Shown: piece by piece, positions 44,457-52,727 of the stretch | Layout: each line of letters opens with the position of its first letter | How positions within the stretch are numbered: position 1 is the first letter of the stretch | Assembly (NCBI RefSeq): GCF_040729435.1 | Contig: NZ_CP160398.1 | Location: forward strand, 930,001-994,000 | DNA length: 64,000 nucleotides | Direction: 5' to 3' | Source: Pseudomonas sp. HOU2 | GTDB taxonomy: Bacteria > Pseudomonadota > Gammaproteobacteria > Pseudomonadales > Pseudomonadaceae | The notes under the pieces: model-generated | What the model saw: only the letters and a program-made list of their open reading frames with translations | Told to the model about the DNA's origin: nothing | Databases searched by the model: none | Position numbers and translations under genes: made by a program

Positions 44457-45230
44457 ATGTCCAGAAAGCTGATGTCACTCGTCGCCTTGCTCATCGCCCT
44501 CTACCTGTTGCTGTGCGCAGCGCTGTTCATTTTTCAGCGCTCGCTGATCTACTTTCCCCAATCCGGCAGCGCCGTCACCGCGCCGGATTCCCGGATGAAA
44601 TTGGCGATGCCGGATACCGATGTCTGGGTGACCGTTCGCGAGCATGCCGGGCCGAAGGCGCTGATCTACTTCGGCGGCAATGCCGAAGACGTGTCGCGCA
44701 ATCTGCCTTCGTTCAGTGAGGCTTTTCCCGACTACGCGGTGTTTTTGCTCAACTATCGAGGGTTCGGCGGCAGCGGTGGCTCACCCTCCGAAGAAGCGAT
44801 TGCCGAAGATGCGCTGGCGTTGTTCGATCAGGTGTACGCCAGCCATCCGCAGATCGCTGTGATCGGACGCAGCCTGGGATCGGGGGTGGCGGTGCGATTG
44901 GCCAGTCAGCGCCCGGCGACACAGCTGATTCTGGTGACGCCGTACAACAGCCTCGAAGAACTCGCCGTCCGGCAATACCCGTGGGTGCCGGTGAAGTGGC
45001 TGCTCCGGGATCGTTTCGAATCGGGCCGCTACGCCGTGCACGTTCGCGTGCCGACCTTGCTGCTGGCCGCCAGCGATGACGAGGTGATTCCACGGGCCAG
45101 CACACAGCGACTGCTGGAGAGTTTCCCCAAAGGCGTGGCGACCCTGCGGGTGGTGCCGGATTCGGGGCACAACTCGATTTCCGAGCGGGTGCAGTATCTG
45201 CGGTGGATGCAGGAAGTGCTTCATCGCTGA
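44457..45230 (+). CDS. Alpha/beta hydrolase, membrane-anchored (BEM46/YfhR-like)
   Basis: A 257-residue hydrolase. Residues 6-28 form one N-terminal membrane helix. Then the fold: YFGGNAEDVSRN, LLNYRGFGGSGGSPSEEA, nucleophile elbow VIGRSLGSGVAV (Ser in GRSLG), acid in LLLAASDDEVIP, and His in VPDSGHNSISE. The family name is Bem46/YfhR; the substrate is not known. ATG 44457 is preferred to many upstream in-frame codons inside the divergent reductase gene. Confidence 0.88.
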   Translation: MSRKLMSLVALLIALYLLLCAALFIFQRSLIYFPQSGSAVTAPDSRMKLAMPDTDVWVTVREHAGPKALIYFGGNAEDVSRNLPSFSEAFPDYAVFLLNYRGFGGSGGSPSEEAIAEDALALFDQVYASHPQIAVIGRSLGSGVAVRLASQRPATQLILVTPYNSLEELAVRQYPWVPVKWLLRDRFESGRYAVHVRVPTLLLAASDDEVIPRASTQRLLESFPKGVATLRVVPDSGHNSISERVQYLRWMQEVLHR

Positions 45231-45260
45231 TGGCTGTTTATTGTATTGTCTGGACTGGCC

Positions 45261-45420
45261 CCTTCGCGAGCAGGCTCGCTCCCACAGAGGTACGCATTGC
45301 AAAGGTGGGGCGAGCCTGCGCGCGAAGACGCCAGTGCAGACAACACCAATCCAGGATTGCCCTGCCCTCCTTTTGACAGTGCGATCCCCTGTGGGAGCGA
45401 GCTTGCTCGCGAAGGGGTCA
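45261..45420. repeat. Cluster of REP units (GAGCGAGCTTGCTCGC family)
   Basis: Units at 45261-45290, 45304-45330 (with a changed GCGCGCGAAG core) and 45388-45420 in alternating direction. These fill the first half of the 45231-45578 gap; the rest has no gene and should contain the promoter of the CAP-domain gene. Confidence 0.8.
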
Positions 45421-45578
45421 GTGCAGACAACACAAAGTCCGGCTCGCCTGCCCCGCATCAGCCCCGCAAAAAAGCCAGGTGGCCAGCATGAACCAAGTCC
45501 CGAAAGCCCAGTCCTAGTGGCGCCGTATTCTGCGACTGCCCACTTCAGCACTGTCCTTTTCCCAGAGCCTGCCGTCCC

Positions 45579-46445
45579 ATGCGCCATGCCGTTCGCTCAT
45601 CACGCTTTGTTTCGCTGTGCCTGCTGATCCTTGCCCCACTGTTCACCGAGACCGCCCACGCCAGCGAAGAACGGCAACTGGTAGCGGCCATCAACGACTA
45701 CCGCGCGCATCCGCAACGCTGCGAACGCCGCCCGGTCCAGCGCCTGGCACCACTGGCGCTGAAATCGAATCTGGCACTGCCGATCGGCTATGGCTACGGC
45801 GGTGGCTTGCGTGAGACCTTGAAGTCCTCGGGGTATTCGGCGGTGGCGGTGCGCAGTATCCGCATTGTCGGCGCCGGGGATGCCGAGGAAGCCTTTGAAC
45901 AGTTGCAAAACAGCCATTGCACCGCGCTGCTTGACGCCCAGTACGCCGACATCGGCGTCAGCCGCTCCCGTGGTGAATGGCAAGTGGTGCTGGCGCAACC
46001 GGTGCTCGACAGCCGTGTCGGTGACAACCGCAGCGTCGGCAAAGCCTTGCTCGCCGAGGTCAACGCCGCCCGCGCACGCCCACGGATGTGCGGACGCCAA
46101 CGCTTCGCCGCCGCCCGTCCGCTGAGCTGGAATCCCGCGCTGGGTGCCGCCGCACAAGGGCACAGCAAGGCCATGGCCTACGGCAACTATTTCGCCCACC
46201 GCGACCCAGACGGCGACCTCCCGGCGGATCGCGCCCGGGCGGCGGGTTATCGGGGGCGGCAGATCGGCGAAAACATTGCCGCCGGGCAGAGTTCGCCGAG
46301 CAAGGCGATGGCTGGATGGCTGGCCAGCCCCGGGCATTGCGCCAACCTGATGAACCCGATGTTCACCCAGGTCGGTGCCGGGTTTGCCAGTGAGGCGCGC
46401 AGTGATGAAGGCGTGTACTGGACGATGGTGTTTGGTGCGCCTTGA
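45579..46445 (+). CDS. Exported CAP-domain (SCP/PR-1) protein
   Basis: A 288-residue secreted protein. A signal peptide ends at about residue 29 (SSRFVSLCLLILAPLFTETAHAS). Residues about 155-285 are a CAP domain: LLAEVNAARARPRMCG, LSWNPALGAAAQGHSKAMAYGNYFAHRDPDG, GENIAAGQSSPSKAMAGWLASPGHCANLMNP and VGAGF, with the paired His and Glu that form the CAP cleft. The first 120 residues (LVAAINDYRAHPQRCERR) look like a second, diverged CAP copy. Bacterial CAP proteins act in the periplasm or outside; their role is unknown. Confidence 0.85.
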   Translation: MRHAVRSSRFVSLCLLILAPLFTETAHASEERQLVAAINDYRAHPQRCERRPVQRLAPLALKSNLALPIGYGYGGGLRETLKSSGYSAVAVRSIRIVGAGDAEEAFEQLQNSHCTALLDAQYADIGVSRSRGEWQVVLAQPVLDSRVGDNRSVGKALLAEVNAARARPRMCGRQRFAAARPLSWNPALGAAAQGHSKAMAYGNYFAHRDPDGDLPADRARAAGYRGRQIGENIAAGQSSPSKAMAGWLASPGHCANLMNPMFTQVGAGFASEARSDEGVYWTMVFGAP

Positions 46446-46468
46446 CTTTTGGGGTTGATGCGGCTGGC

Positions 46469-46550
46469 CCCTTCGCGAGCAAGCTCGCTCCCACATGGGT
46501 TCAGCGTAAACCGGACTCAATGTGGGAGCGGGCTTGCCCGCGAAGGGGTC
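46469..46550. repeat. REP pair (CGAGCAAGCTCG and GGCTTGCCCGCGAA types)
   Basis: CTTCGCGAGCAAGCTCGCTC and GTGGGAGCGGGCTTGCCCGC lie in opposite directions between the CAP gene and the convergent NUDIX gene. Confidence 0.8.
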
Positions 46551-46629
46551 GGTACGGACAACATCAATCACTCGGGCCGCCGCACTATTTGTAATCGGAA
46601 AAGTATGAAATCGAGACCTTCGCCGGATC

Positions 46630-47076
46630 TCAAACAAGCAATCCGGCGCTCTTCAGCAGCTCATGCAATCCCTTTGGAACCAATGGCCCGTGCTCGCTGA
46701 AACTTGCACTGTCATGCCAGCGGATGATGAAGGGAGCCCCGTCGCTTTCATGGCCATGAATTTGCGCACGTTCATACGTGCCAGGATCGGCAAACGTCGC
46801 ATCGTAGACCTGGACAATCTCATGCCCCGGTTTGCCGTTGTAGACGAACAGACTTTCAAGTGTGCCGAGCAGTCGTAAGTCGGACATGGACAGGCCCAGC
46901 TCCTCCTGGACTTCACGCACAATAGCCTCGGCACTGGTCTCGCCGAATTCGATACCACCGCCAACAGGCCGAAAACAGATTTGCTGGCTGACCGGGTCAC
47001 GAAATTCGTTGACCAGAATTTTGCCGTTATGGTGAAAAACACAGATTGCGAGCGCGCGAATACGTCGTTCGTCCAT
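46630..47076 (-). CDS. NUDIX hydrolase
   Basis: A 148-residue NUDIX protein. The Nudix box GGGIEFGETSAEAIVREVQEELG (G-x5-E-x7-REUxEExGU) lies at about residues 39-61, with the metal-binding Glu residues intact. RPVGGG before it and GLHELLKSAG at the end are ordinary. The substrate, a nucleoside diphosphate linked to another group, cannot be told from sequence. It stands alone. Confidence 0.9.
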   Translation of the reverse strand: MDERRIRALAICVFHHNGKILVNEFRDPVSQQICFRPVGGGIEFGETSAEAIVREVQEELGLSMSDLRLLGTLESLFVYNGKPGHEIVQVYDATFADPGTYERAQIHGHESDGAPFIIRWHDSASFSEHGPLVPKGLHELLKSAGLLV

Positions 47077-47164
47077 GGGATGAGGTCCGTTTACAGATGT
47101 GAAGCGCAGAATTTAACCACGATTCGCGCTGCACATCTGTGGACGCCTAATGCAGCAGGTCACC

Positions 47165-47248
47165 TCAGACCGGAGAGATCGTCGCGAGCATTCCGATCAG
47201 AATGGTCAACGTCAGAAACCCACCCAGGAAAATCGCCATCTTGTTCAT
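47165..47248 (-). CDS. 27-residue small membrane protein
   Basis: ATG at 47248 (minus) follows GAGGAG with a seven-base spacer. The product reads MNKMAIFLGGFLTLTILIGM and then LATISPV, a single membrane helix with a positive start, so it should sit N-in in the inner membrane. The good ribosome site and composition make it more likely than chance, but no function is known. It sits in the 438-base gap between the NUDIX and NTF2-like genes. Confidence 0.6.
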   Translation of the reverse strand: MNKMAIFLGGFLTLTILIGMLATISPV

Positions 47249-47382
47249 GCTGCTCTCCTCAATACTGAGCGTGCGGTGCACCGGGCGCTTCGGGATGAAG
47301 GACTGCCGCAGGTGACCGGACTGCAGGGCCATTTTGATCGCCTGACTGAACCGGAAACAGAGGCAGATCCAACAGAAAAATA

Positions 47383-47406
47383 CGGATCAGATGCTCATCT
47401 GATCCG
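47383..47406. other. Perfect 11-bp inverted repeat
   Basis: CGGATCAGATG and CATCTGATCCG face each other across CT. It lies 109 bases upstream of ATG 47515, without a T-run, so it may be an operator for the NTF2-like gene or a hairpin in its leader. Confidence 0.45.
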
Positions 47407-47514
47407 CTCCGGACATGGTCTGGTATTCAGATCGGCACACGAAGGTTCGTAATCCGCCGCTTTGAACTAGAGTGATTGCCGTCGCGCGAAGAATAACAAT
47501 TCCAGGAGTGGTCA

Positions 47515-47970
47515 ATGTCCGAACTGAACCTGCAACCCAACGCCGCCGAATCCCTGAAATGCTGGCACGAGATGATCCGCACCGGCAATCTCAAGGCCTT
47601 GCCCGAATTGCTCGACCCGAACGCGGTATTCCGCTCGCCCATGGCCCACTCGCCCTACCCCGGCGCGCCAGTGGTGACGATGATCCTCAACACCGTGTTC
47701 GACGTGTTTGAAGATTTCAAATACCACCGCGAACTGGTGACTGCCGATGGCTTGAATGTGGTGCTGGAGTTCAGTGCCAGGGTGGGGACGAAAGAGTTGA
47801 AAGGCATCGACATGATTCGCTTTGATGAGAGCGGGAAAATTGTCGAGTTCGAGGTGATGGTGCGGCCATTGAGCGGGTTGCAGGCACTTGGAGAAGAGAT
47901 GGGGCGGCGGCTTGGCGCCTACCTGGCAAACGCTAAACCTGCGGCAGCTCCTACAGGATTTGGGGCATGA
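47515..47970 (+). CDS. NTF2/SnoaL-like domain protein with REP-derived tail
   Basis: A 151-residue protein of the NTF2-like (cone) fold: SLKCWHEMIRTGNLKALPEL, LLDPNAVFRSPMAHSPYPG, and late IDMIRFDESGKIVEFEVMVRPL. The family includes isomerases, hydrolases and binding proteins; the role is unknown. ATG 47515 follows CAGGAG. The last eleven residues, KPAAAPTGFGA, are encoded by a single REP arm (CCTGCGGCAGCTCCTACAGG at 47938-47957), so a REP insertion has likely replaced or extended the original C-terminus. A strong terminator follows directly. Confidence 0.8.
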   Translation: MSELNLQPNAAESLKCWHEMIRTGNLKALPELLDPNAVFRSPMAHSPYPGAPVVTMILNTVFDVFEDFKYHRELVTADGLNVVLEFSARVGTKELKGIDMIRFDESGKIVEFEVMVRPLSGLQALGEEMGRRLGAYLANAKPAAAPTGFGA

Positions 47971-48007
47971 AAAAGCCCACTGACCGTTACCGGTGCAGTG
48001 GGCTTTT
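47971..48007. terminator. Bidirectional rho-independent terminator
   Basis: AAAAGCCCACTG / CAGTGGGCTTTT with a 13-base middle that itself can pair (ACCG-TTA-CGGT). It stands between the convergent NTF2-like and mqo genes and ends both. Confidence 0.9.
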
Positions 48008-48024
48008 GTGCGAATGGCGTCTAG

Positions 48025-49671
48025 TTACAGCGCCATGTCACGTGCAGCATTTTCCTTCGGTGCTTCAGCTTTTTCAGCTGCAGGTGCGGCCGGAGCAGCA
48101 GCCTGACCAATCACCGGAGGGGTTGGCAGTTCGAGGATCTTGGCGGTGTACGCCCACTCTTGTGCCACTTTGGCCGGATCGTTGTTCAGCTGGGTGCCGT
48201 AGCTTGGCACGATCTGGTGCAGCTTGGCTTGCCACTCAGGGGTGGCGACTTTGTCTTTGAAGACTTTCTGCAGCACGCTCAGCATGATCGGTGCAGCGGT
48301 CGACGCGCCTGGCGATGCACCCAGCAGGCCGGCGATGGAGCCGTCTTGTGCAGCAACGATTTCGGTGCCCAGTTTCAGCACGCCGCCAGCGGCTTCATCA
48401 CGCTTGATGATTTGCACGCGTTGGCCGGCCTGCCACAGGCGCCAGTCTTCGGCTTTGGCGTTCGGGAAGTATTCCTTCAGCGCGTTCAGACGGTCTTCAT
48501 CCGACAGCATCAGTTGACCGGCCAGGTACTCGACCAGCGGGTATTCCTTGATGCCGACCTTGGTCATCGGCCAGATGTTGTGGGTGGTGGTGCTGGTCAG
48601 CAGGTCCAGGTACGAGCCTTCTTTGAGGAACTTGGTGCTGAAGGTCGCGAATGGGCCAAACAGGATGACACGCTTGCCGTCCAGAACACGGGTGTCCAGG
48701 TGCGGAACCGACATCGGTGGTGCGCCAACCGAAGCCTTACCGTAGGCCTTGGCCAGGTGTTGCTCGGCGATGGCCGGGTTATCGGTCACCAGGAACGAGC
48801 CGCCGACCGGGAAGCCCGCGTATTCCTTGGCTTCAGGAATGCCCGACTTCTGCAGCAGGTGCAGAGCGCCGCCGCCCGCGCCGATGAACACGAACTTGGC
48901 GTCGGTTTCGGTCTTGGTGCCGTCTTTCAGGTTTTTGTAGCTGACGCGCCAGGTGCCGTCGGCATTCTTGGTGATGTCTTCGACTTCACTCGACAGCTTC
49001 AGGTCGAAGTTAGGCTTGGTCTGCAGGTAACCGGCGAACTGGCGGGTGATTTCGCCGAAGTTCATGTCGGTACCCAACGGGCTCCAGGTGGCCGCGATTT
49101 TCTGGTTCGGGTCACGCCCTTCCATCATCAGCGGGACCCACTTCTTGATCACAGCCGGGTCTTCGGAGTACTGCATGCCGGCGAACAGCGGGCTCGCTTG
49201 CAGGGCTTCGTAGCGCTTTTTCAGGAACTTGATGTTGTCATCACCCCACACGAAGCTCATGTGCGGCGTGGTGTTGATGAACGAGCGAGGGTTCTTCAGA
49301 ACGCCTTGCTGAACCTGCCAGGCCCAGAATTGACGGGACACCTGGAACGCTTCGTTGATCTCGACGGCTTTCGGGATCGTCACGTTGCCTTTGTCGTCTT
49401 CCGGGGTGTAGTTCAGCTCAGCCAGGGCGGAGTGACCGGTACCGGCGTTGTTCCAGCCGTTGGAGCTTTCCAGGGCGACGCCATCGAGACGTTCGACCAT
49501 TTCCATCGACCAGCTCGGTTCCAGCTCATTGATCCACACACCCAGGGTGGTGCTCATGATGCCGCCGCCGATCAGCAGAACGTCGACTTTCTTTGCTTCT
49601 GCAGCATTGGCGGACGACATCCCCATCGCCAAAGCCAGCCCGAGCAAGGCTGTGTTCACTTTCTTAAACAT
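48025..49671 (-). CDS. mqo: Malate:quinone oxidoreductase
   Basis: A 548-residue FAD enzyme that oxidises malate to oxaloacetate and passes electrons to ubiquinone in the membrane. The N-terminal FAD motif [19 protein letters not shown] at about residues 29-47 is preceded by a stretch [20 protein letters not shown] that looks like a signal peptide, as in some Pseudomonas Mqo paralogues. [19 protein letters not shown] and [14 protein letters not shown] are family motifs. A low-complexity Ala/Pro/Glu C-terminal tail ([19 protein letters not shown]) is present. ATG 49671 is preferred to GTG 49680 by spacing to AGG. The N-terminal leader suggests a periplasm-side enzyme, which would be unusual. 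Confidence 0.92.
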   Translation of the reverse strand: MFKKVNTALLGLALAMGMSSANAAEAKKVDVLLIGGGIMSTTLGVWINELEPSWSMEMVERLDGVALESSNGWNNAGTGHSALAELNYTPEDDKGNVTIPKAVEINEAFQVSRQFWAWQVQQGVLKNPRSFINTTPHMSFVWGDDNIKFLKKRYEALQASPLFAGMQYSEDPAVIKKWVPLMMEGRDPNQKIAATWSPLGTDMNFGEITRQFAGYLQTKPNFDLKLSSEVEDITKNADGTWRVSYKNLKDGTKTETDAKFVFIGAGGGALHLLQKSGIPEAKEYAGFPVGGSFLVTDNPAIAEQHLAKAYGKASVGAPPMSVPHLDTRVLDGKRVILFGPFATFSTKFLKEGSYLDLLTSTTTHNIWPMTKVGIKEYPLVEYLAGQLMLSDEDRLNALKEYFPNAKAEDWRLWQAGQRVQIIKRDEAAGGVLKLGTEIVAAQDGSIAGLLGASPGASTAAPIMLSVLQKVFKDKVATPEWQAKLHQIVPSYGTQLNNDPAKVAQEWAYTAKILELPTPPVIGQAAAPAAPAAEKAEAPKENAARDMAL

Positions 49672-50118
49672 CCGTTGCACCTATGATAAAACGCCTTCCG
49701 CCCGCCGCTGTTGTGGGTATGAGGGCCTTTTGTCGCGACACTCAGGCCAGGGTCGCGGACACCTTCACACTGCAATTTTGACGGGTGGGCACACAAGGCC
49801 GACGTACCGCATCGACCTCAGTTAATGTCCCTTCTGAACTGACTTTTTATCATTATTGGCTTCAGCTACTTGAGCGACAGGGATTCCGTCAGCCTGCCAA
49901 ACGGCAAGCAAACTGAATAAGGTCAAACCAAGTTGGCGCGAAGAATATCACGTCAGGGCAAACCCGCGCGTCTGTTCCCGACTTGAGAGTCTTTTTCCGC
50001 TGTGGGCGTTATCGGCCGGTTTGGACTGAACATGATCGCCGAAACCTGCGGTGGCTGAGCTGACCCCATCGCGAGCAGGCTCACTCCTACAGGAAATGGG
50101 CTGCTCGCGATGGCGGCA
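49672..50118. other. Gene-free stretch with single REP units
   Basis: About 450 bases before mqo. Nothing coding is supported. CATCGCGAGCAGGCTCACTC at 50064-50093 and GCTCGCGATGGCGG at 50101-50116 are single REP arms facing each other just after the stop of the chemoreceptor gene. The rest should carry the mqo promoter; no operator is obvious. Confidence 0.5.
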
Positions 50119-51732
50119 CTACAACCGAAACCGATCCACCGACTGCGCCAGCGCCCCCGCCAGACTCGACAGCTCATCGGTAGTATTGGCCGTCTGCCCG
50201 ATCACCTTGCTGTTGCCCTCGGACATCCCGGCGATCATTTCCACCTGATGGGCGATTTCGTTGCTGGCCTGGCTTTGCTCGCCGATGGTGCGGGTGATGT
50301 CGTTGACCAGTTGCGTGGTGCTGAGGGTGGCGTCGAGGATCTCGCGGATCGCCCGTTCGACTTCAGCGGTGACCGCCATGCCCTTGTCGACCTGGGCCAC
50401 GCCGGCCTCCATGCTGCTGACCGCCTCGCGTGTGCTATGCTGGATGCGTGCGACCATCGCAGCGATTTCCTGGGTTGAGGCACTGGTGCGTGCCGCCAGG
50501 CTGCGCACTTCGTCGGCAACCACGGCAAAACCCCGGCCCTGCTCGCCGGCCCGCGCCGCCTCGATGGCGGCGTTGAGCGCCAGCAGGTTGGTCTGATCGG
50601 CGATGCTCTTGATCACCTGAATGATGTTGAAGATGCCTTCGGACTCCTGATCCAGCGTACGGATGACCTGCGCCGACTGTTGCGCCGAGCGGGCGATGTC
50701 GTCCATGTCGCTGACCACCTGATGGATCACCTGCCCGCCGCTCTTGGCCAGCGACTCGGCCTGATTGGCCATGCCCAGCGCGCGCTCGGCATGACGGGTG
50801 ATTTCCTCGATACTGGCGGTCATCTGGCTCGCGGCGGCGGCCATGGTGCCGGCCGCGGCGCTTTGCTGCTGACTGCTGTCAGCGACCTGATGGCAGCCGT
50901 GGCTCAGTTGCTCGCTCATGCCGCTGACGCCATGGGCGTTGCGCCGCACCACGTCGATCATGTTGCGCAGGTCGCGCTGCATGGTCGCCAGGCTGCGGAT
51001 CAGCGTGCTGGCCTCGTCCTTGCCGGGCGGTTCGTTGATCGGCTCGCTGAGATTGCCGTGGGCGATGCTTTGTGCAATATGGTTGGCGGATTTCAGCGGG
51101 CCCATGATGCTGCGGGTCACCCAGCGCCCTTGCGCCACCAACAGCAACAGACTGGCGAGCAACACCACGCCGAGGGCGAGGTTGGCATTGCGAATGGCGC
51201 TGTCTGTGGCCTGGCTGGTGTCGCGGGTATTGCTTTCAATCAGTTCGCTGAGGGCGGCCATCTGCGTTTCGAGTTGACTGAACGCGACATTGAACGTGCC
51301 GAGTTCCCGCTGCGCGCTGTCCGGGTTGTCCAATGCGAGGCCGACGATGCGCTCGGCGGCCTCGATGTAGGTGTCCAGGCTGGGCTTGATCTGCTCCAGC
51401 GCGGTCTTGATGGTGGGGTTGACCGGCAACTTCAGGTTTTCTCCCAGCACGTCGCGAAAATGCGTGGCGTGTTCGTTGATCGAGTCCCGCACCTCGCCAG
51501 CCGTGCCGGTGCTTTTGCCCAGGCCCACCAGCATTGCCGAGTACACATCGGCCCGCAGCGCGTCGTGCATCATGTCGGCTTCCATGTGATTACGCAGCGC
51601 GCTCATGCTCACCGCGTTGTCGTTCACCGCTGCGGACATGCGCGTATTCCCCACATAGCTGACCAGACTCACGATCAGCGCCGTCAACAGACTGGTTGCA
51701 ATCAGCAGCCGCAAACGCAATTTGATCGACAC
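50119..51732 (-). CDS. Methyl-accepting chemotaxis protein
   Basis: A 537-residue chemoreceptor. The first membrane helix is at about 8-29 ([20 protein letters not shown]), the periplasmic four-helix-bundle sensor to about 190, the second helix [23 protein letters not shown] ([22 protein letters not shown]), and the signalling hairpin with [29 protein letters not shown] at its tip. GTG 51732 is the start, with GGAGGA eight bases upstream. No C-terminal CheR-docking pentapeptide is seen. The ligand is unknown. Confidence 0.93.
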   Translation of the reverse strand: MSIKLRLRLLIATSLLTALIVSLVSYVGNTRMSAAVNDNAVSMSALRNHMEADMMHDALRADVYSAMLVGLGKSTGTAGEVRDSINEHATHFRDVLGENLKLPVNPTIKTALEQIKPSLDTYIEAAERIVGLALDNPDSAQRELGTFNVAFSQLETQMAALSELIESNTRDTSQATDSAIRNANLALGVVLLASLLLLVAQGRWVTRSIMGPLKSANHIAQSIAHGNLSEPINEPPGKDEASTLIRSLATMQRDLRNMIDVVRRNAHGVSGMSEQLSHGCHQVADSSQQQSAAAGTMAAAASQMTASIEEITRHAERALGMANQAESLAKSGGQVIHQVVSDMDDIARSAQQSAQVIRTLDQESEGIFNIIQVIKSIADQTNLLALNAAIEAARAGEQGRGFAVVADEVRSLAARTSASTQEIAAMVARIQHSTREAVSSMEAGVAQVDKGMAVTAEVERAIREILDATLSTTQLVNDITRTIGEQSQASNEIAHQVEMIAGMSEGNSKVIGQTANTTDELSSLAGALAQSVDRFRL

Positions 51733-51921
51733 CGTGGGTTCCTCCCCTGAGGCGCGCCGAATGCGCCTTTCAGGATTTCAGTTAAGCTTATTTGTGCAGA
51801 TGTGCCGCTTCAGAGCGTTTCAGCAAGTATCCGCGTGTTCAAACGGAACTCCGGCAAAGGTCGCACCTCTGAGATTATGTAGTCCTTCCTTTTTGCTTCG
51901 CGCTTGTGGAGGAACATCGTC

Positions 51922-52236
51922 ATGCGCAAGTTAGTGCTCATTTCTTCTCTTCTGCTGTGCCTCCCTGTCGGCTCGGCTCTGGCCCGTGTCGATGCTGGCG
52001 ATGTCGCCACCTCGGCGGGCGTTTCCGCATCGCTTTACTCGACCTTCAAGGATCACAAAATGGTGATCCCGGCGCGCGACGACCTGTCAGCGTTCGTCGC
52101 CAGCGGCGGGGCCATCCGTGGGGTTTATCTGGAGTCGGTGCTGCAACAGGTGCGGCACGACAACCCCGGCCTCAATGCCAGCGATGAAGACCTCGCCAAC
52201 GCGATTCTGGTGCATTACGAAGGCCTCAATCAGTAG
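51922..52236 (+). CDS. DUF2388-family exported protein
   Basis: A 104-residue protein with signal peptide MRKLVLISSLLLCLPVGSAL ending near ALA-RVD. The mature 80 residues, with ATSAGVSASLYSTFKDHKMVIPARDDLSAFVASGGAIRGVYLES, are the DUF2388 domain, found almost only in Pseudomonas, often in tandem copies, and of unknown role. Here it is a single copy. GGAGG precedes the ATG. Confidence 0.88.
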   Translation: MRKLVLISSLLLCLPVGSALARVDAGDVATSAGVSASLYSTFKDHKMVIPARDDLSAFVASGGAIRGVYLESVLQQVRHDNPGLNASDEDLANAILVHYEGLNQ

Positions 52237-52304
52237 TTGCCAGGGACGCAGCGGCCGATGGACGGCAGCTAAGGGCGCATAGGCAAAACCGTCTGACGGC
52301 CTCT

Positions 52305-52727
52305 ATGATGGAGGCCATGACGACTCTTGCGCCTGCTGCGCCTTTGCGCTCACCCTGCCCGCCCGGCGCCTGCGATTGCGGGCGCGACGCGTTGCTGGAA
52401 GTGCCTGGCATGGATCTGCGCATCCTGCGCCTGACCCGCGAGCAGGAAAAAATCCTCCTCGCCCGCCTGGAACAACTCAAAGACCTCGCGGATCTGCGGC
52501 ATCTGCAACAGCGCATGCACGAGCAATTGGGCCTGCGCGTGGAAATCGCTCCGGGGTTTCATGAGGTGCGCAGCATGCTCGGCATCGAGATTCAGATCGA
52601 AGACCTGCCGGGGCTGTGCCGCAAGACACGCAAGTCGATTCCGGCGGCCATTCGCCGGGGCCTGAACAACCATCCAGAAATCGCTTTCGAACTGCTCAAC
52701 GCCCACGACTTGCTGCGCGACACCTGA
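52305..52727 (+). CDS. Conserved hypothetical protein, about 140 residues
   Basis: A soluble protein. The N-terminal CPPGACDCGRDALLE with its three Cys could bind a metal or be a disulfide site. Then a helix-rich middle (LTREQEKILLARLEQLKDLADLRHLQQRMHEQLG) and a C-terminal SIPAAIRRGLNNHPEIAFELLNAHDLL. The start could be 52305, 52308 or 52317. It is not recognised. It ends next to the 3' end of ligD on the other strand. Confidence 0.65.
   Translation: MMEAMTTLAPAAPLRSPCPPGACDCGRDALLEVPGMDLRILRLTREQEKILLARLEQLKDLADLRHLQQRMHEQLGLRVEIAPGFHEVRSMLGIEIQIEDLPGLCRKTRKSIPAAIRRGLNNHPEIAFELLNAHDLLRDT

Noticed and set aside
48160..49686. 508-codon frame opposite mqo
   Set aside because: Antisense shadow of a clear enzyme; no start signal and no protein-like pattern.
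49672..50118. A gene in the gap before mqo
   Set aside because: No frame with a start site and protein-like composition in either direction.
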